Positions 7,354 to 15,692 of a stretch of DNA of 64,000 nucleotides are shown here, piece after piece. Positions within the stretch are counted from its first letter, which is position 1; every line of letters starts with the position of its first letter. Made by a program: the position numbers and the translations under genes. Source of the stretch: Caulobacter sp. UNC358MFTsu5.1 (lineage in GTDB: Bacteria; Pseudomonadota; Alphaproteobacteria; Caulobacterales; Caulobacteraceae). The notes beneath the pieces are model-generated. The model made no database searches. It saw only the letters and a list, made by a program, of their open reading frames with translations, and had not been told where the DNA came from. The stretch lies in NCBI RefSeq assembly GCF_000712075.1, contig NZ_JONW01000005.1:191001-255000 (forward strand), written 5' to 3'.

Positions 7354-10300
7354 CTACCTCACGCCTAGCTTCGGCGTTCGCATAGGCTTCGGTAAAGGCT
7401 GAATCCACACGTCCGTTGGAAGCCCTCCCGGCCTGAAGAACACCTGAGATCCGTCTGGAAAGTATACTGTTCCCATATGCCAGATCGGATCCTCTCTATG
7501 CACAGCTTCGAGGGCGTCACAGGCCATCTTAGCTTGAGCACAATTTGTAGGACGCCCCCCCGGGGGGCTGGAGTTCTCGTTGCGCGGTATACCTGTCCAC
7601 GCCCTACTGGCCCTGCATTGTATATCGGCCCTCACGCATGGCGGAAGAACGTAGTTGTTTTCGGCGACCTCGGTCACCTCATCCTCGTCTTCGCCCTCAA
7701 TCTGACTGGCGTCACCTGTCTGGGTGGACTGATTGGATTCATCAGATTTCGGCGGTCCTCTTTCGCCATTGTCCACGAGCACACTGCACGTGCCCGGTAG
7801 ATCGAAATCACTCTCGCAAGGACCTAGCGACTGTGTCCTATCGGGAGTTTTGGCGTTAAGTCCGAGCGCATCGCTCCGATTCAGCGGGTCATTGCCCACA
7901 TAGGCATACCAGTTGAGCCCGTCGCTATAACCGATGGGATCAGTCTGGAGGAACCGCCCCAGGGTCGGCGAATAGGCCCGGGCCTTGTAGTGATAGAGCC
8001 CCACCTCCGGCAGCCAGATCTGTCCGGTATACTGGAAGCGGCCTGTGTTGATCCCCGGGACCCCGTACTCGTCATAAGTGTTGATGTTGATCGCAGCGCC
8101 ACTTGCGTTGGTCGCTGCCACAATGGAGCTCCGCTCATCGGCCAGCAGCCAGCGGCGGTCGCTCATCCCCGAGCCTTCGTACCAGACCAGCGGCTCGTCG
8201 GTTCCCGGCCCCGGCACATAGCGGCGAAGCACGGCGTTGCTGGTGTTGAGCTCGGCGATCAGGTCAGGTCCGGAATAGACGAAGCGCGTCACAGCGCCAC
8301 CCGTCGTCTGGCCAAGCCGACCGAGCGGATCGTAGCTCAGGGTGGCGCTGATCGAGCCGGACGCACCGGTTAGGCGGTTGTCGAGATCGTAGGCGAACCC
8401 CGTGGCGCCGCCGCTGATCAAGTTGCCGCGGCCGTCGTAGGCCAGAGCCGTCCCGCCCGCCGTGGTCGCCTGGTTGAGGCCGTTGATCGTGTAGGAGAGG
8501 CTGCTTGCCGCTCCCGGCGCCCAGAGATAGGCGCTGTTGTAGGAGGTGCGGCTCTTGATCTGATTGGCGGCGTTGTAGACCAGGGTCCAGGTCTGGTCCT
8601 GCGATGTACTCGCCAAGTCGAGGTTCAGGGAGTTAAGCCGCGAGGCAGCGTCGTAGCCGTACCAACTGACAACGCCGTTGCCGCGCGACAGATAGGTGCG
8701 ACGCCCGAGGTTGTCGTAACCGAAGGTGGCCAGATAGACGGCGTTATTCTCACGGATGCCGACCACCTCGCCAGCGACGTCGTAGTCATAGTTGACGTAG
8801 TTGCCGTCGGACCATTGCAGCGTCGTTCGCCGCCCGGCCAGATCGTAGCCGGTGTAAGTCGGAAACCAGGTCCCGTCGCGATAGTCGTAGGTATAGGACG
8901 GCCGACCAAGGCCGTCATAATAGTGGGCGATGATCTTCTCGGCGGCGTCGCCCGAATAGGTGTAGGTCGGGCGGCCCAGGTTGTCGAAATAGTACCAACC
9001 CTTGGGACCATCGCGATAGGTCATCCGGTTGAGGGCGTCGAACGTGTAGCTTGTGGTCTGCCCGGCCTGCCCCACGACGCTAGGGCGATGCAGCCAGCTG
9101 GTGCGATTGTCGTTGGCGTCATAGCCGTAGGCGTCGAAGTCGGTGGTCGAGCTGGCGCAGCAGGTGGTGTTGGGATAGCGCGCCTTGGCCAGCCGATCGA
9201 AGGCGTCGTACTCGTAGGTGGTCAGATTGCCCTTGCCGTCGGCGACCGTGCCTTCCTTGCCCTGGAGGGTGTAGGTGACGACCTTTTCGACGCGCGGCTG
9301 GCTGGTTCCGTAGCCGGTGGTGATCCTGGTCACCCGATCAACGCCGTCATACTCGGTGTAGGTCACCCGATCGTCGCCGTCGGCGCCGCCGAGGGTCGGC
9401 GTGCAGGCAGAGGCCGGCGGAGTGGCCGTCGGGTTCATCCGCACCGCTTGGCAGGTCAACCGGCTGTCGGCGTCATAGCCGTACTGGGTCAGGGTCTGGG
9501 CGACGCCGCTGACGACCAGGCTCTCGAACGCCTTGCGTCCCGGAAGGTCGTAGGTTGTCTGGACCGCCTGCAGCGCGACGAAAGTGGCCAAGTCGGCGTC
9601 CGATTGCCCCGTCGTCGTGCCGGTTTCGACGTTGGTGACCTGGCCATCGAGATTGTAGGTCGTGCGCGTGGCGCGGTAGAGCAAGGCGCCCGCACCGTCG
9701 GGGTCCGGGCCGATCACCATCACCGGCTGGCGACCGTCGTCATAGGCCGTGCGCGTGATGTCGGCGCCCCCCGGCAGCGGACCATCGACGGTGCGCACAT
9801 CGCCACGGTAGCTATAGGTCACGGTCGTGGTGGCGGTGAGCGTTCCAGCGCCATCTCCCGAGGAGGTGGCCAGGGCCAGCAGGTTGCTGCCCAGCGACGC
9901 GCTGCCCGCCTCATAGGTCGTGGTCGTGCGGACCTCGTCGGCGGTGTTCACGCAGGGCGCCGGCGCGGTGGCGGTCGCCGGACCCAGGGTGGCGCAGACC
10001 GAGGTGGCGACAGGCAGATAGGTCGGTCGCGCATCCTGGACGATCGCCCCGGCGGCGTTCTTGTACCAGGCATAGAAGGGCGCGTAGCTCGTGCGGACCT
10101 GCGGCTGGATCGCGCCAGACGTCGGCGCTGGCGAGGTGACCGTGAGCACGCCGCCATGCGCCGGATCGTAGGTGTAGGCGGTCACCGCCCCGCGCGCATC
10201 GGTCACCGTGGCCGGCTGGTTGCAGATCCGGAAATTGCTGGCGTCGCAGTTGGCCGGATAGGTGGCGGTGACGACCAGGGGCGAGGCCCCAGAGTTCAGC

Positions 10301-11559
10301 TTCGGGCTGCGCGAGACCGAGGTGATGTTGCCGCGGGCGTCGAAGCCGTAGCTGGTCCCGTTGTATTCAGTCGCCCGCTGGATCGAGGACAGCCGGAAAT
10401 TGGTGTAGCCGTAGAGGGTGGCGTAATCGACGCCGTTGGAGACCGAGTACAACCGCGTCACCCGGTGATGGGTGGCCAGATCGACCAGGGTCGAGCGATT
10501 GGTGACCACGCGGGTGTGACCCAGCGGATCGGTGACCTGGGTGGCGCTGTTGATGATGACCTGGTTGGGATTGGACGGATAGCCGTACTTATAGCCGTCA
10601 GGTATCGCGTAGACGTAGTTGCCCGTGTCGGTCGTGACCTGCTCTACGATCTGGGTTTCGCCATTGTAGTAGACCAGGACGTCCTGACCGCTGGCGCGCC
10701 CAGGACGGCGTATTCCGCTCAAGAGGCCATTGAACAGGTAGTGCGTGGTGCGCCCCAGAGCGTCGGTGACGCTCCGCTCGTTGGCGGCGTAGCCGAAGGT
10801 GAGACTGGGCCAGGTGCGGGAATAGCTGCAGGTCAGCGCCGACGGGTCGCAGGCGTCATAGGCCCTGTTGAGCGCCGTGACCTTGGCGATCTGGTACCAG
10901 GCCGAGCCTTGCCCGCCCCAGCTATTGCTGGCGTAGTCGAAATGCAGCTGATAGCCGTCGCTGCTGTTGACCGATTGCAGGCGCACGTCGGTGTCGACGC
11001 GGTAGGTGAAGTCGATCGTGCGACCGTTCGGATAGACGATCTTGACGATCGAGCCGAGGTTGTTGACCACCCCCAGCATGTAGGTCGGATAGGCCGACGA
11101 ATAGGTCGCCACGGTGCCGTCGAGCAAGGTGAGGGTGAATAGTCCGCCGCCCATCACCAAGGTGGCCGTGTTCCCCTCCTGGGCGGCGAAGGTGTCGCCG
11201 GTCCGCTTGAAGGGGAAGGTCTGCCCCATCATCGTGACGGTGTACCAGGCATCATTGGTCAGGGTGGAGGTGGCCACCATGCCGTTGGTGGTGTCGCTCC
11301 ACGGCGTGACCGATCCGGAGTCGTAGCTCTGCGAATAGCTGAGCCCGCCGCCCTTGGGGCCGATCAAAATCGTCGGCGTGGTAGCCGTCATTGACCCGCT
11401 GAGCAGGTTTACCCCGTTCCCATCAATGGGATTGTAGGTGTCGGGCGGCTTGATCGCGCCGGCCTGAGCGTGGGCCGTTCGGGCGCCGCCCAAGACCGCT
11501 ACGCTAAGAAGCAAAGCCGCGGCGGCGCACACGCCTCGCGAAATCTTGGAAAACGTCAC
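7354..11559 (-). CDS. Secreted RHS/YD-repeat protein with variable C-terminal tip
   Basis: This is a 1401-residue RHS protein. Residues 1-32 are a signal peptide (AAALLLSVAVLGG ... ARTAHAQA). The body carries many YD repeats (for example GYDAASRLNSLNLD and FAYDLDNRLTGASG) expected to form a closed beta shell. Near residue 1240 is the RHS core motif (YHYKARAYSPTLGRFLQTDP, then GLNWYAYVGNDPLNRSDALG), after which the shell is normally cleaved. The ~135-residue tip after the core is unlike the rest: acidic, with scattered cysteines (PPCVRADIQCRASRAW, NCAQAKMACDALEAVH). It contains no nuclease or deaminase motif I recognise. The tip is the likely toxin or effector part. No VgrG, PAAR or TcB partner is nearby, so export is probably by Sec. 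Confidence 0.9.
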   Translation of the reverse strand: MTFSKISRGVCAAAALLLSVAVLGGARTAHAQAGAIKPPDTYNPIDGNGVNLLSGSMTATTPTILIGPKGGGLSYSQSYDSGSVTPWSDTTNGMVATSTLTNDAWYTVTMMGQTFPFKRTGDTFAAQEGNTATLVMGGGLFTLTLLDGTVATYSSAYPTYMLGVVNNLGSIVKIVYPNGRTIDFTYRVDTDVRLQSVNSSDGYQLHFDYASNSWGGQGSAWYQIAKVTALNRAYDACDPSALTCSYSRTWPSLTFGYAANERSVTDALGRTTHYLFNGLLSGIRRPGRASGQDVLVYYNGETQIVEQVTTDTGNYVYAIPDGYKYGYPSNPNQVIINSATQVTDPLGHTRVVTNRSTLVDLATHHRVTRLYSVSNGVDYATLYGYTNFRLSSIQRATEYNGTSYGFDARGNITSVSRSPKLNSGASPLVVTATYPANCDASNFRICNQPATVTDARGAVTAYTYDPAHGGVLTVTSPAPTSGAIQPQVRTSYAPFYAWYKNAAGAIVQDARPTYLPVATSVCATLGPATATAPAPCVNTADEVRTTTTYEAGSASLGSNLLALATSSGDGAGTLTATTTVTYSYRGDVRTVDGPLPGGADITRTAYDDGRQPVMVIGPDPDGAGALLYRATRTTYNLDGQVTNVETGTTTGQSDADLATFVALQAVQTTYDLPGRKAFESLVVSGVAQTLTQYGYDADSRLTCQAVRMNPTATPPASACTPTLGGADGDDRVTYTEYDGVDRVTRITTGYGTSQPRVEKVVTYTLQGKEGTVADGKGNLTTYEYDAFDRLAKARYPNTTCCASSTTDFDAYGYDANDNRTSWLHRPSVVGQAGQTTSYTFDALNRMTYRDGPKGWYYFDNLGRPTYTYSGDAAEKIIAHYYDGLGRPSYTYDYRDGTWFPTYTGYDLAGRRTTLQWSDGNYVNYDYDVAGEVVGIRENNAVYLATFGYDNLGRRTYLSRGNGVVSWYGYDAASRLNSLNLDLASTSQDQTWTLVYNAANQIKSRTSYNSAYLWAPGAASSLSYTINGLNQATTAGGTALAYDGRGNLISGGATGFAYDLDNRLTGASGSISATLSYDPLGRLGQTTGGAVTRFVYSGPDLIAELNTSNAVLRRYVPGPGTDEPLVWYEGSGMSDRRWLLADERSSIVAATNASGAAININTYDEYGVPGINTGRFQYTGQIWLPEVGLYHYKARAYSPTLGRFLQTDPIGYSDGLNWYAYVGNDPLNRSDALGLNAKTPDRTQSLGPCESDFDLPGTCSVLVDNGERGPPKSDESNQSTQTGDASQIEGEDEDEVTEVAENNYVLPPCVRADIQCRASRAWTGIPRNENSSPPGGRPTNCAQAKMACDALEAVHREDPIWHMGTVYFPDGSQVFFRPGGLPTDVWIQPLPKPMRTPKLGVR

Positions 11560-11573
11560 GATCGCCCCCTTTC

Positions 11574-11966
11574 CTAGTTCGCGACCGCCAGCGGAGAGCG
11601 CGGCGGTGGCGGCGGACTGGGGAACGGCGGTGGGGGCGGCGTCGGAGGCGGAGCTGGGGGTGGCGGCGCCGAGTGGACGGGCAATGCAGACACGGCCGAG
11701 GCGGAGGTTTGGCCAGCGACACTGCTGGAGGGGGCGGAGGTGCTCGCCGCGCGTCCGAGGAGATTTGTGGACGTCATCTGGGTCCGATTGGCCGCGGCGT
11801 CGTAGGTGTAGGTGGCGCTGCGGGAAGGGCTTGCGACGATGCGCACCTGACCTTGCGGATCATAGCTGTAAGTCGTCGTCACCTGTGCTGACGAAGGTCC
11901 GGCAACGCTCAGCAGCGCCGCCGCACTCGCACCAGCCATTATAGTCAGATGCCCTCGAACGCTCAC
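11574..11966 (-). CDS. Short secreted YD-repeat protein with proline-rich tail
   Basis: This 130-residue protein starts at GTG 11966, behind AAGGGTGG. A signal peptide (MAGASAAALLSVAGPSSAQ) is followed by two YD repeats (TTYSYDPQGQVRIVASPSRS and ATYTYDAAANRTQM). After a Ser/Ala linker comes a tail made almost only of proline. It ends 14 bp before the RHS start, so the two are probably one operon. It looks like an N-terminal piece of an RHS protein fused to a cell-wall-spanning or flexible tail. It may be a split-off module or a companion. Confidence 0.65.
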   Translation of the reverse strand: MSVRGHLTIMAGASAAALLSVAGPSSAQVTTTYSYDPQGQVRIVASPSRSATYTYDAAANRTQMTSTNLLGRAASTSAPSSSVAGQTSASAVSALPVHSAPPPPAPPPTPPPPPFPSPPPPPRSPLAVAN

Positions 11967-12054
11967 GGCGCCACCCTTGATTGCGAAGCTCAACCATACA
12001 CCTCGCCGAGGGAGCAGGCAATTTGTGCAATTTGAAGTAGTGAGCATTCACCAT

Positions 12055-12220
12055 GCGGTGAAGCAGGCGCCAGACCGATGACGTGTCGCTCGCAGCGTAA
12101 TGCGTGCGGTGTAAGGGTAGCTTCCGCGTACCGGGGCGTATTTGAGCGTAGGTGCGCTGAAGCGGTAGGAACTGAGAACTACGCCTACGCCATGGTCCTC
12201 TAGATGTTAGCGCCCGGGCG
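12055..12220 (-). repeat. Dispersed ~170-bp repeat, copy C
   Basis: This is a diverged copy of the repeat at 4012. The best-kept part is GTAGGTGCGCTGAAGCGGTA followed by CTGAGAACTACGCCTACGCCA. The shared GTCCGCAAAGGGTGG end occurs close by at 12231-12246 but in the orientation of copy A, so this copy appears rearranged. It fills the gap between the YD-repeat gene and the gene at 12267. Confidence 0.65.
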
Positions 12221-12266
12221 GACGTCGTGAACGTCCGCAAAGGGTGGGAAGTGAACGCCGCTTCGC

Positions 12267-12605
12267 TCACTCCGAGCGCAATGCGGCAAGCGCCGCGAGA
12301 TCGGGCATCTGACCGTAATCCGTTGCGAAAACTTCGGGTGACGTTCGCGCCCACTCCAGCACCGACGCTTCGCTCTCGATCCAACTAGCGAACCCTCGAG
12401 CCTGCCACGAGTAGCCCTCGGCATTGGCCAATTCGAACAGCTTTTCGACAAAGCGCTCAGCTAGCGACTGTCCCCAAGATAGCGCTGCGTCAGCCGAGGG
12501 GGCATCGATCCAGACAGTCTCACTGGATTCATCATCCCAGCCGCCGTCACGATTGGCGGCAAACTCGTCCGGGCTCTCAAATCCAAATCTGAACAGGTAG
12601 CGCAT
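12267..12605 (-). CDS. Small hypothetical protein, candidate immunity protein
   Basis: This 112-residue acidic protein begins MRYLFRFGFESPDEFAANRD, with WIDAPSADAALSWGQSLAER in the middle and SWIESEASVLEWARTSPEVF near the end. It resembles small conserved proteins of unknown function with an N-terminal beta hairpin followed by helices. There is no signal peptide. It sits upstream of the YD-repeat genes on the same strand. Its size, acidity and location among unrelated short genes fit an immunity role, but I cannot assign a family. Confidence 0.6.
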   Translation of the reverse strand: MRYLFRFGFESPDEFAANRDGGWDDESSETVWIDAPSADAALSWGQSLAERFVEKLFELANAEGYSWQARGFASWIESEASVLEWARTSPEVFATDYGQMPDLAALAALRSE

Positions 12606-12741
12606 ACGCAGACCATAGAGCTGACACTGCCAAGTTCCGCAACGGGTCGGGTGCAGAAATGGGGGCCGAGCCTAAACCGGACCTTGGGTGTCATTCCGGA
12701 AAGCGGACGGCGCGAAGGTCTGTTCGGGGTGGCCAGGAGAC

Positions 12742-13107
12742 CTAGGGAACGTGAACCGACCAGACCTCAATCCGCCCTTGGAGGCCGCCGAATAGTTTGG
12801 CGTGGAGGACTAGGTCGCTAACGGCCTCCTCGTCGGTGCTGAGGTCAATCAAGAACTCCCACCAGCCGTCCATCCAACGATAGACCGAACGTTGCCAAAC
12901 CTTTTCGCTCAGCGGAACAAGCCTTGCTCCATAGGCTGCAATCTGCTCTTCGATGAACCGAGCCGTGTCCGCCTCGATCTGCGCAACGCCATTGAGCTCA
13001 TGTCTCGCCAGCTGGAAATCACCAGCGACGAAGGCGGCCACTACCGCCTGAAACCGAGATCGTAGCCCCTCGGGCACCGCGTGTTCTTCATCGTTCTGAG
13101 CGAGCAT
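12742..13107 (-). CDS. DUF7668-like protein, candidate immunity protein
   Basis: This 121-residue protein starts at ATG 13107. Earlier in-frame starts would translate repeat DNA and were rejected. The end of the protein (RWMDGWWEFLIDLSTDEEAV, then SDLVLHAKLF and IEVWSVHVP) has the layout I associate with DUF7668 proteins, small cytoplasmic proteins common beside contact-dependent toxins. The first half is helical (RFQAVVAAFVAGDFQLARHE). Its position among orphan genes of the RHS island supports an immunity role by context only. Confidence 0.6.
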   Translation of the reverse strand: MLAQNDEEHAVPEGLRSRFQAVVAAFVAGDFQLARHELNGVAQIEADTARFIEEQIAAYGARLVPLSEKVWQRSVYRWMDGWWEFLIDLSTDEEAVSDLVLHAKLFGGLQGRIEVWSVHVP

Positions 13108-13214
13108 GGGCGGGACTATGGCAACGCTCCACAAGGTCAGCAACGGGTCGTAAGCGGCTGTCGACTTGGTTGCTGGATCCAGACGCCAGGCGCGTCGGAT
13201 CGTTGGACGGGCGC

Positions 13215-13352
13215 CGATGTCGGCTTGCGACCCATCTCCGAAGTTCGTCGGGTCTGCTATAAGACCAGCGTCGCGCTTAAAACGGGCGTTACTACGGCTT
13301 CGCCCCCCGAGGTAACCGACCGGGCGCTCCCGACGTAAGTTGGGAGCGCCTT
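13215..13352 (+). repeat. ~130-bp repeat ending in strong hairpin, copy 2
   Basis: This is the second copy of the segment at 4721-4850. It ends in the stem GGCGCTCCCGA (13323-13333) with TTGGGAGCGCC (13340-13350), where one G-T pair replaces A-T, followed by TT. It is immediately followed by repeat copy D. Confidence 0.7.
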
Positions 13353-13362
13353 GGGACCGACA

Positions 13363-13494
13363 ACCACCCTTTGCGGACATTGCGACCGTCCAGTTGCGAA
13401 GTGAGCGCCGGACCCAGGGCACGCGGTTTCACCGGCGTACTGAGTGCGGCCAAACGGTACCTTCCAGGGGCCGTTGCGTACTTGGGCGTAGGTG
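13363..13494 (-). repeat. Dispersed ~170-bp repeat, copy D (shorter)
   Basis: This copy runs from CACCCTTTGCGGACATTGCG to TACTTGGGCGTAGGTGCC and lacks the last ~40 bp seen in copies A to C. After it, 13500-13514 is a short palindrome (GGTACGATTCGTACC), and 13534-13545 is a run of 12 C. I see no gene between 13108 and 13647. Confidence 0.7.
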
Positions 13495-13647
13495 CCCCGG
13501 GTACGATTCGTACCGCCAGATCGCTCGCATCCGCCCCCCCCCCCCAGCCTACCCCAGGCCGTCCTGTAACTGCCCGAAATTGACTCCGATGAAGAGAGCC
13601 GAGCAATAAGGACAGGGACGCGGCGATCGTCGGCCTCCGCCTCGAAT

Positions 13648-13890
13648 CTACTCACGCGCTGCCCCCGGACATAACTCGGGAGACGCGGGCTCTACGGCGA
13701 CCGTTAGTTCGTCGGTCGTGGACGGTTGCTTCTCCGCCCCCACGACCGAGATCGCCGGGTCCCTCGAAGGCTTCTGAGCTATCGTCACGACATCATCAGC
13801 CGCGAAGACCTTTCTGCTTTCGGAGGAGCTATCTAGCGGCGAGGACACATTGGGTCCGTCGCCCATTCTCCATCGACTACCATTCGCCAT
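13648..13890 (-). CDS. Doubtful small ORF
   Basis: This 80-residue frame is serine-, proline- and glutamate-rich (SPLDSSSESRKVFAADDVV, then VEPASPELCPGAARE). It has no domain, signal peptide or clear ribosome site. It lies at the right edge of the RHS island before an AT-rich spacer. It could be a disordered small protein or no gene at all. Confidence 0.25.
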   Translation of the reverse strand: MANGSRWRMGDGPNVSSPLDSSSESRKVFAADDVVTIAQKPSRDPAISVVGAEKQPSTTDELTVAVEPASPELCPGAARE

Positions 13891-14057
13891 CGCCCACGAA
13901 CTAAATTATCCGCAACTTCAAACATGGATGCTCGTGATAATCCGTGATTTTAGCCTGCCTCCTGAACGCAAGAGCGAAATACATCCCCGATAACCGACAT
14001 CAGTTGACTCCCGATTTTTAGAAAATCCACCAGAATCAAACACTTAAATACTATGCA

Positions 14058-14225
14058 TTACTGCTGCACAACCACCCGAGCGGCGATCCCACGCCCTCGC
14101 GGCCCGACATCGAGATGACCAAGCAGATCGTCGAGGCCGGCAAGGCGCTGAAGATCAACGTCCACGACCACCTGGTGGTCGGCCGCGACGGTGTGGCCAG
14201 CTTCAAGGCGCTGGGCCTGTTCTAG
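14058..14225 (+). pseudogene. radC: radC, C-terminal fragment
   Basis: About 55 codons before the TAG at 14223 encode the end of a RadC/JAB-type protein. The metal-site motif [14 protein letters not shown] keeps the H-x-H ... S-x2-D pattern, and the ending [20 protein letters not shown] is typical of RadC. Everything 5' of about 14058 is missing. The preceding 150 bp (13900-14057) are strikingly AT-rich for this window and contain no gene. The fragment marks the right boundary of the inserted or replaced region. Confidence 0.8.
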
Positions 14226-14267
14226 TCCGGCGTCCGAAGACAGGACCCTCGCGCGACTTGCGGACTT

Positions 14268-14753
14268 TCAGACCAGGCGCGGACCCAGCACGGCCAGGAG
14301 GGCGCGCGCTTCGTCCCGTTCATCCTCGGAGATGTGGACGCCGCCATCGGCGATCGCGAGGCATCGCAGGGCCAGCTGGACGTTCTTCCGGACACCCACG
14401 CCTTCGAGATAGCACTTCGCGAGATCCAGCTGCGCGCCGTCGTCGCCGCCTCGAGCCGCCCGCTGGAACCAGCCGAACATGTCCTGGTAGCGCCCAAGCT
14501 CGCGATAGAGGATAGCGATGTTGTTCGCCGCGCCCGTCGAGCCGTGGCGGCGCCAGGCGCGGCGATAGAGTTTCATCGCGAGGGGCTTGTCCACCTCGAC
14601 CCCCAGCCCTTCGTCATACAGGTAGGCCAGCCGGGTGAGGCACTCCGCCGAGCCGAGGGACGAGCCACGCTCGAACGAACGCAGCGCCAGATCGAAATCG
14701 CCCGCCTCCTCGGCGGCGTCGCCAATTCGAAACAGGGCGTCCGTCGTCACCAT
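14268..14753 (-). CDS. Sel1-repeat protein
   Basis: This 161-residue protein carries Sel1-like TPR repeats. The pattern A-x2-L-A-x-L-Y-x-x-G-x-G is clear in CLTRLAYLYDEGLGVEVDK and AQLDLAKCYLEGVGVRKNVQ, with another repeat between them (AANNIAILYRELGRYQDM). Such solenoids mediate protein-protein contacts. There is no signal peptide, so it is probably cytoplasmic. It is convergent with the radC remnant. Its partner is unknown. Confidence 0.75.
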   Translation of the reverse strand: MVTTDALFRIGDAAEEAGDFDLALRSFERGSSLGSAECLTRLAYLYDEGLGVEVDKPLAMKLYRRAWRRHGSTGAANNIAILYRELGRYQDMFGWFQRAARGGDDGAQLDLAKCYLEGVGVRKNVQLALRCLAIADGGVHISEDERDEARALLAVLGPRLV

Positions 14754-14875
14754 GACCCTGTTCTTGCATGGCGGCCGGAGCGCGCCAACGGCTCACGAGG
14801 CGCCGACGTGAACCGGCAGCGCTTTGCAGCGTTCAAGCCTGAACGCTCGGAACGAGCGGCAGTGGGAGCTTGAGC

Positions 14876-15478
14876 ATGGATCGTCGCCTCTTCGTCGCCT
14901 CGGCCCTGGGACTGCTGGTCCCAGGCGCGGCCCTCGCGCAATCGGGCGGACCGCCCGGCGGCGGGAAACCCGGCGGCGGTCACGGCGGAGGCGGACCAGG
15001 CGGCGGCGGTCATCCGCCCGGCGGCGGGAATTCCGGCGGCTCGCGCCCGCCCGGCGGCGGGAACGGCGGAGGACGACCGCCCGGCCAGGGTCAGGGACCG
15101 GGCCCGAGACCGCCCGCGCCCAAGCCCCCGCCCCGCCCGCCGTCGGGCGGTCACCGCCCTCCCCATCCCGGCCCCGGGCCGCGTCCACCGGGCCCCGTGG
15201 GTCCGCACCGCCCCGGCGCGGGCCGTCCGCCCGGCTTCCGTCCGGTCCATGGTCCGCGCTGGCGCTATCCGTCGGGCTATCGCTACCGCCGCTGGAGCAT
15301 CGGCGTGGTGCTGCCGTCGCTGTTCCTGACCCCGACCTACTATTACGACGACTACTGGCGCATGGGCCTGGAAGGGCCGCCGTGGGGCTATCAATGGGTG
15401 CGCTACGGACCCGACCTGCTGCTGGTCGAGACCCGCACCGGCCGGATCGCGGACGTCATCTACGGCGCGTTCTACTAG
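14876..15478 (+). CDS. RcnB-like periplasmic protein with Gly/Pro-rich region
   Basis: This 200-residue protein starts at ATG 14876, behind GGGAGC. Residues 1-22 are a signal peptide ending AALAQ. Residues of about 23-130 are a Gly/Pro/His-rich disordered stretch ([18 protein letters not shown]). The C-terminal ~65 residues ([20 protein letters not shown], then [18 protein letters not shown] and [11 protein letters not shown]) match the RcnB domain, linked in enterobacteria to nickel/cobalt homeostasis. A role in metal handling here is inferred from family only. The His/Gly-rich insert could bind metal. Confidence 0.75.
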   Translation: MDRRLFVASALGLLVPGAALAQSGGPPGGGKPGGGHGGGGPGGGGHPPGGGNSGGSRPPGGGNGGGRPPGQGQGPGPRPPAPKPPPRPPSGGHRPPHPGPGPRPPGPVGPHRPGAGRPPGFRPVHGPRWRYPSGYRYRRWSIGVVLPSLFLTPTYYYDDYWRMGLEGPPWGYQWVRYGPDLLLVETRTGRIADVIYGAFY

Positions 15479-15500
15479 GGTTCGAGTCCGGCGCGGCGAA

Positions 15501-15621
15501 CACTTGCCCCCTACGGACCGCTTCGCGGTCGTCTTCCCCCGCAGGGGGAAGAGCCTCGCGGCGGCGGCTCCGCCCCCTACGGGGGCGGACAGACCGCTTA
15601 GCGGTCAGGTGGGGGCAAGTG
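15501..15621 (+). repeat. Palindromic intergenic element, family P1
   Basis: This ~120-bp element is bounded by CACTTGCCCC and GGGGCAAGTG. It contains nested inverted repeats: GACCGCTTCGCGGTC and TCTTCCCCC/GGGGGAAGA on the left, CCCCCTACGGGGG and GACCGCTTAGCGGTC on the right. Full or partial copies recur at 20109, 25165, 47282, 52626, 57098, 58434, 58849 and 59004. It fills the 214-bp gap before the dipeptidase gene. Confidence 0.85.
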
Positions 15622-15692
15622 GGCCGCCCCGCCTTGACCGACCGCCCGCAATCCCCGAGCGTGGCCTTAGCAAACGCCATGTCGGAGCCAAG

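Noticed and set aside
8815..11142. 775-residue open frame antisense to the RHS gene
   Set aside because: Low-complexity Gly/Arg/Val-rich translation without domain structure; it mirrors the third-position GC bias of the RHS gene.
12742..13422. 226-residue form of the gene at 12742
   Set aside because: The first ~105 codons translate the ~130-bp hairpin repeat and repeat copy D; the real N-terminus is at 13107.
4012..13494. CRISPR array
   Set aside because: Repeats are ~170 bp, only four copies, irregularly spaced by kilobases and in both orientations; no cas gene.
14041..14060. Intact radC start near 14050
   Set aside because: There is no start codon with ribosome site and the conserved N-terminal two thirds of RadC is absent, so the fragment was called a pseudogene.
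15504..15692. N-terminal extension of the M19 dipeptidase
   Set aside because: It is the P1 palindromic element read in frame; unlike g14, here a good ATG with ribosome site and signal peptide lies after the element.
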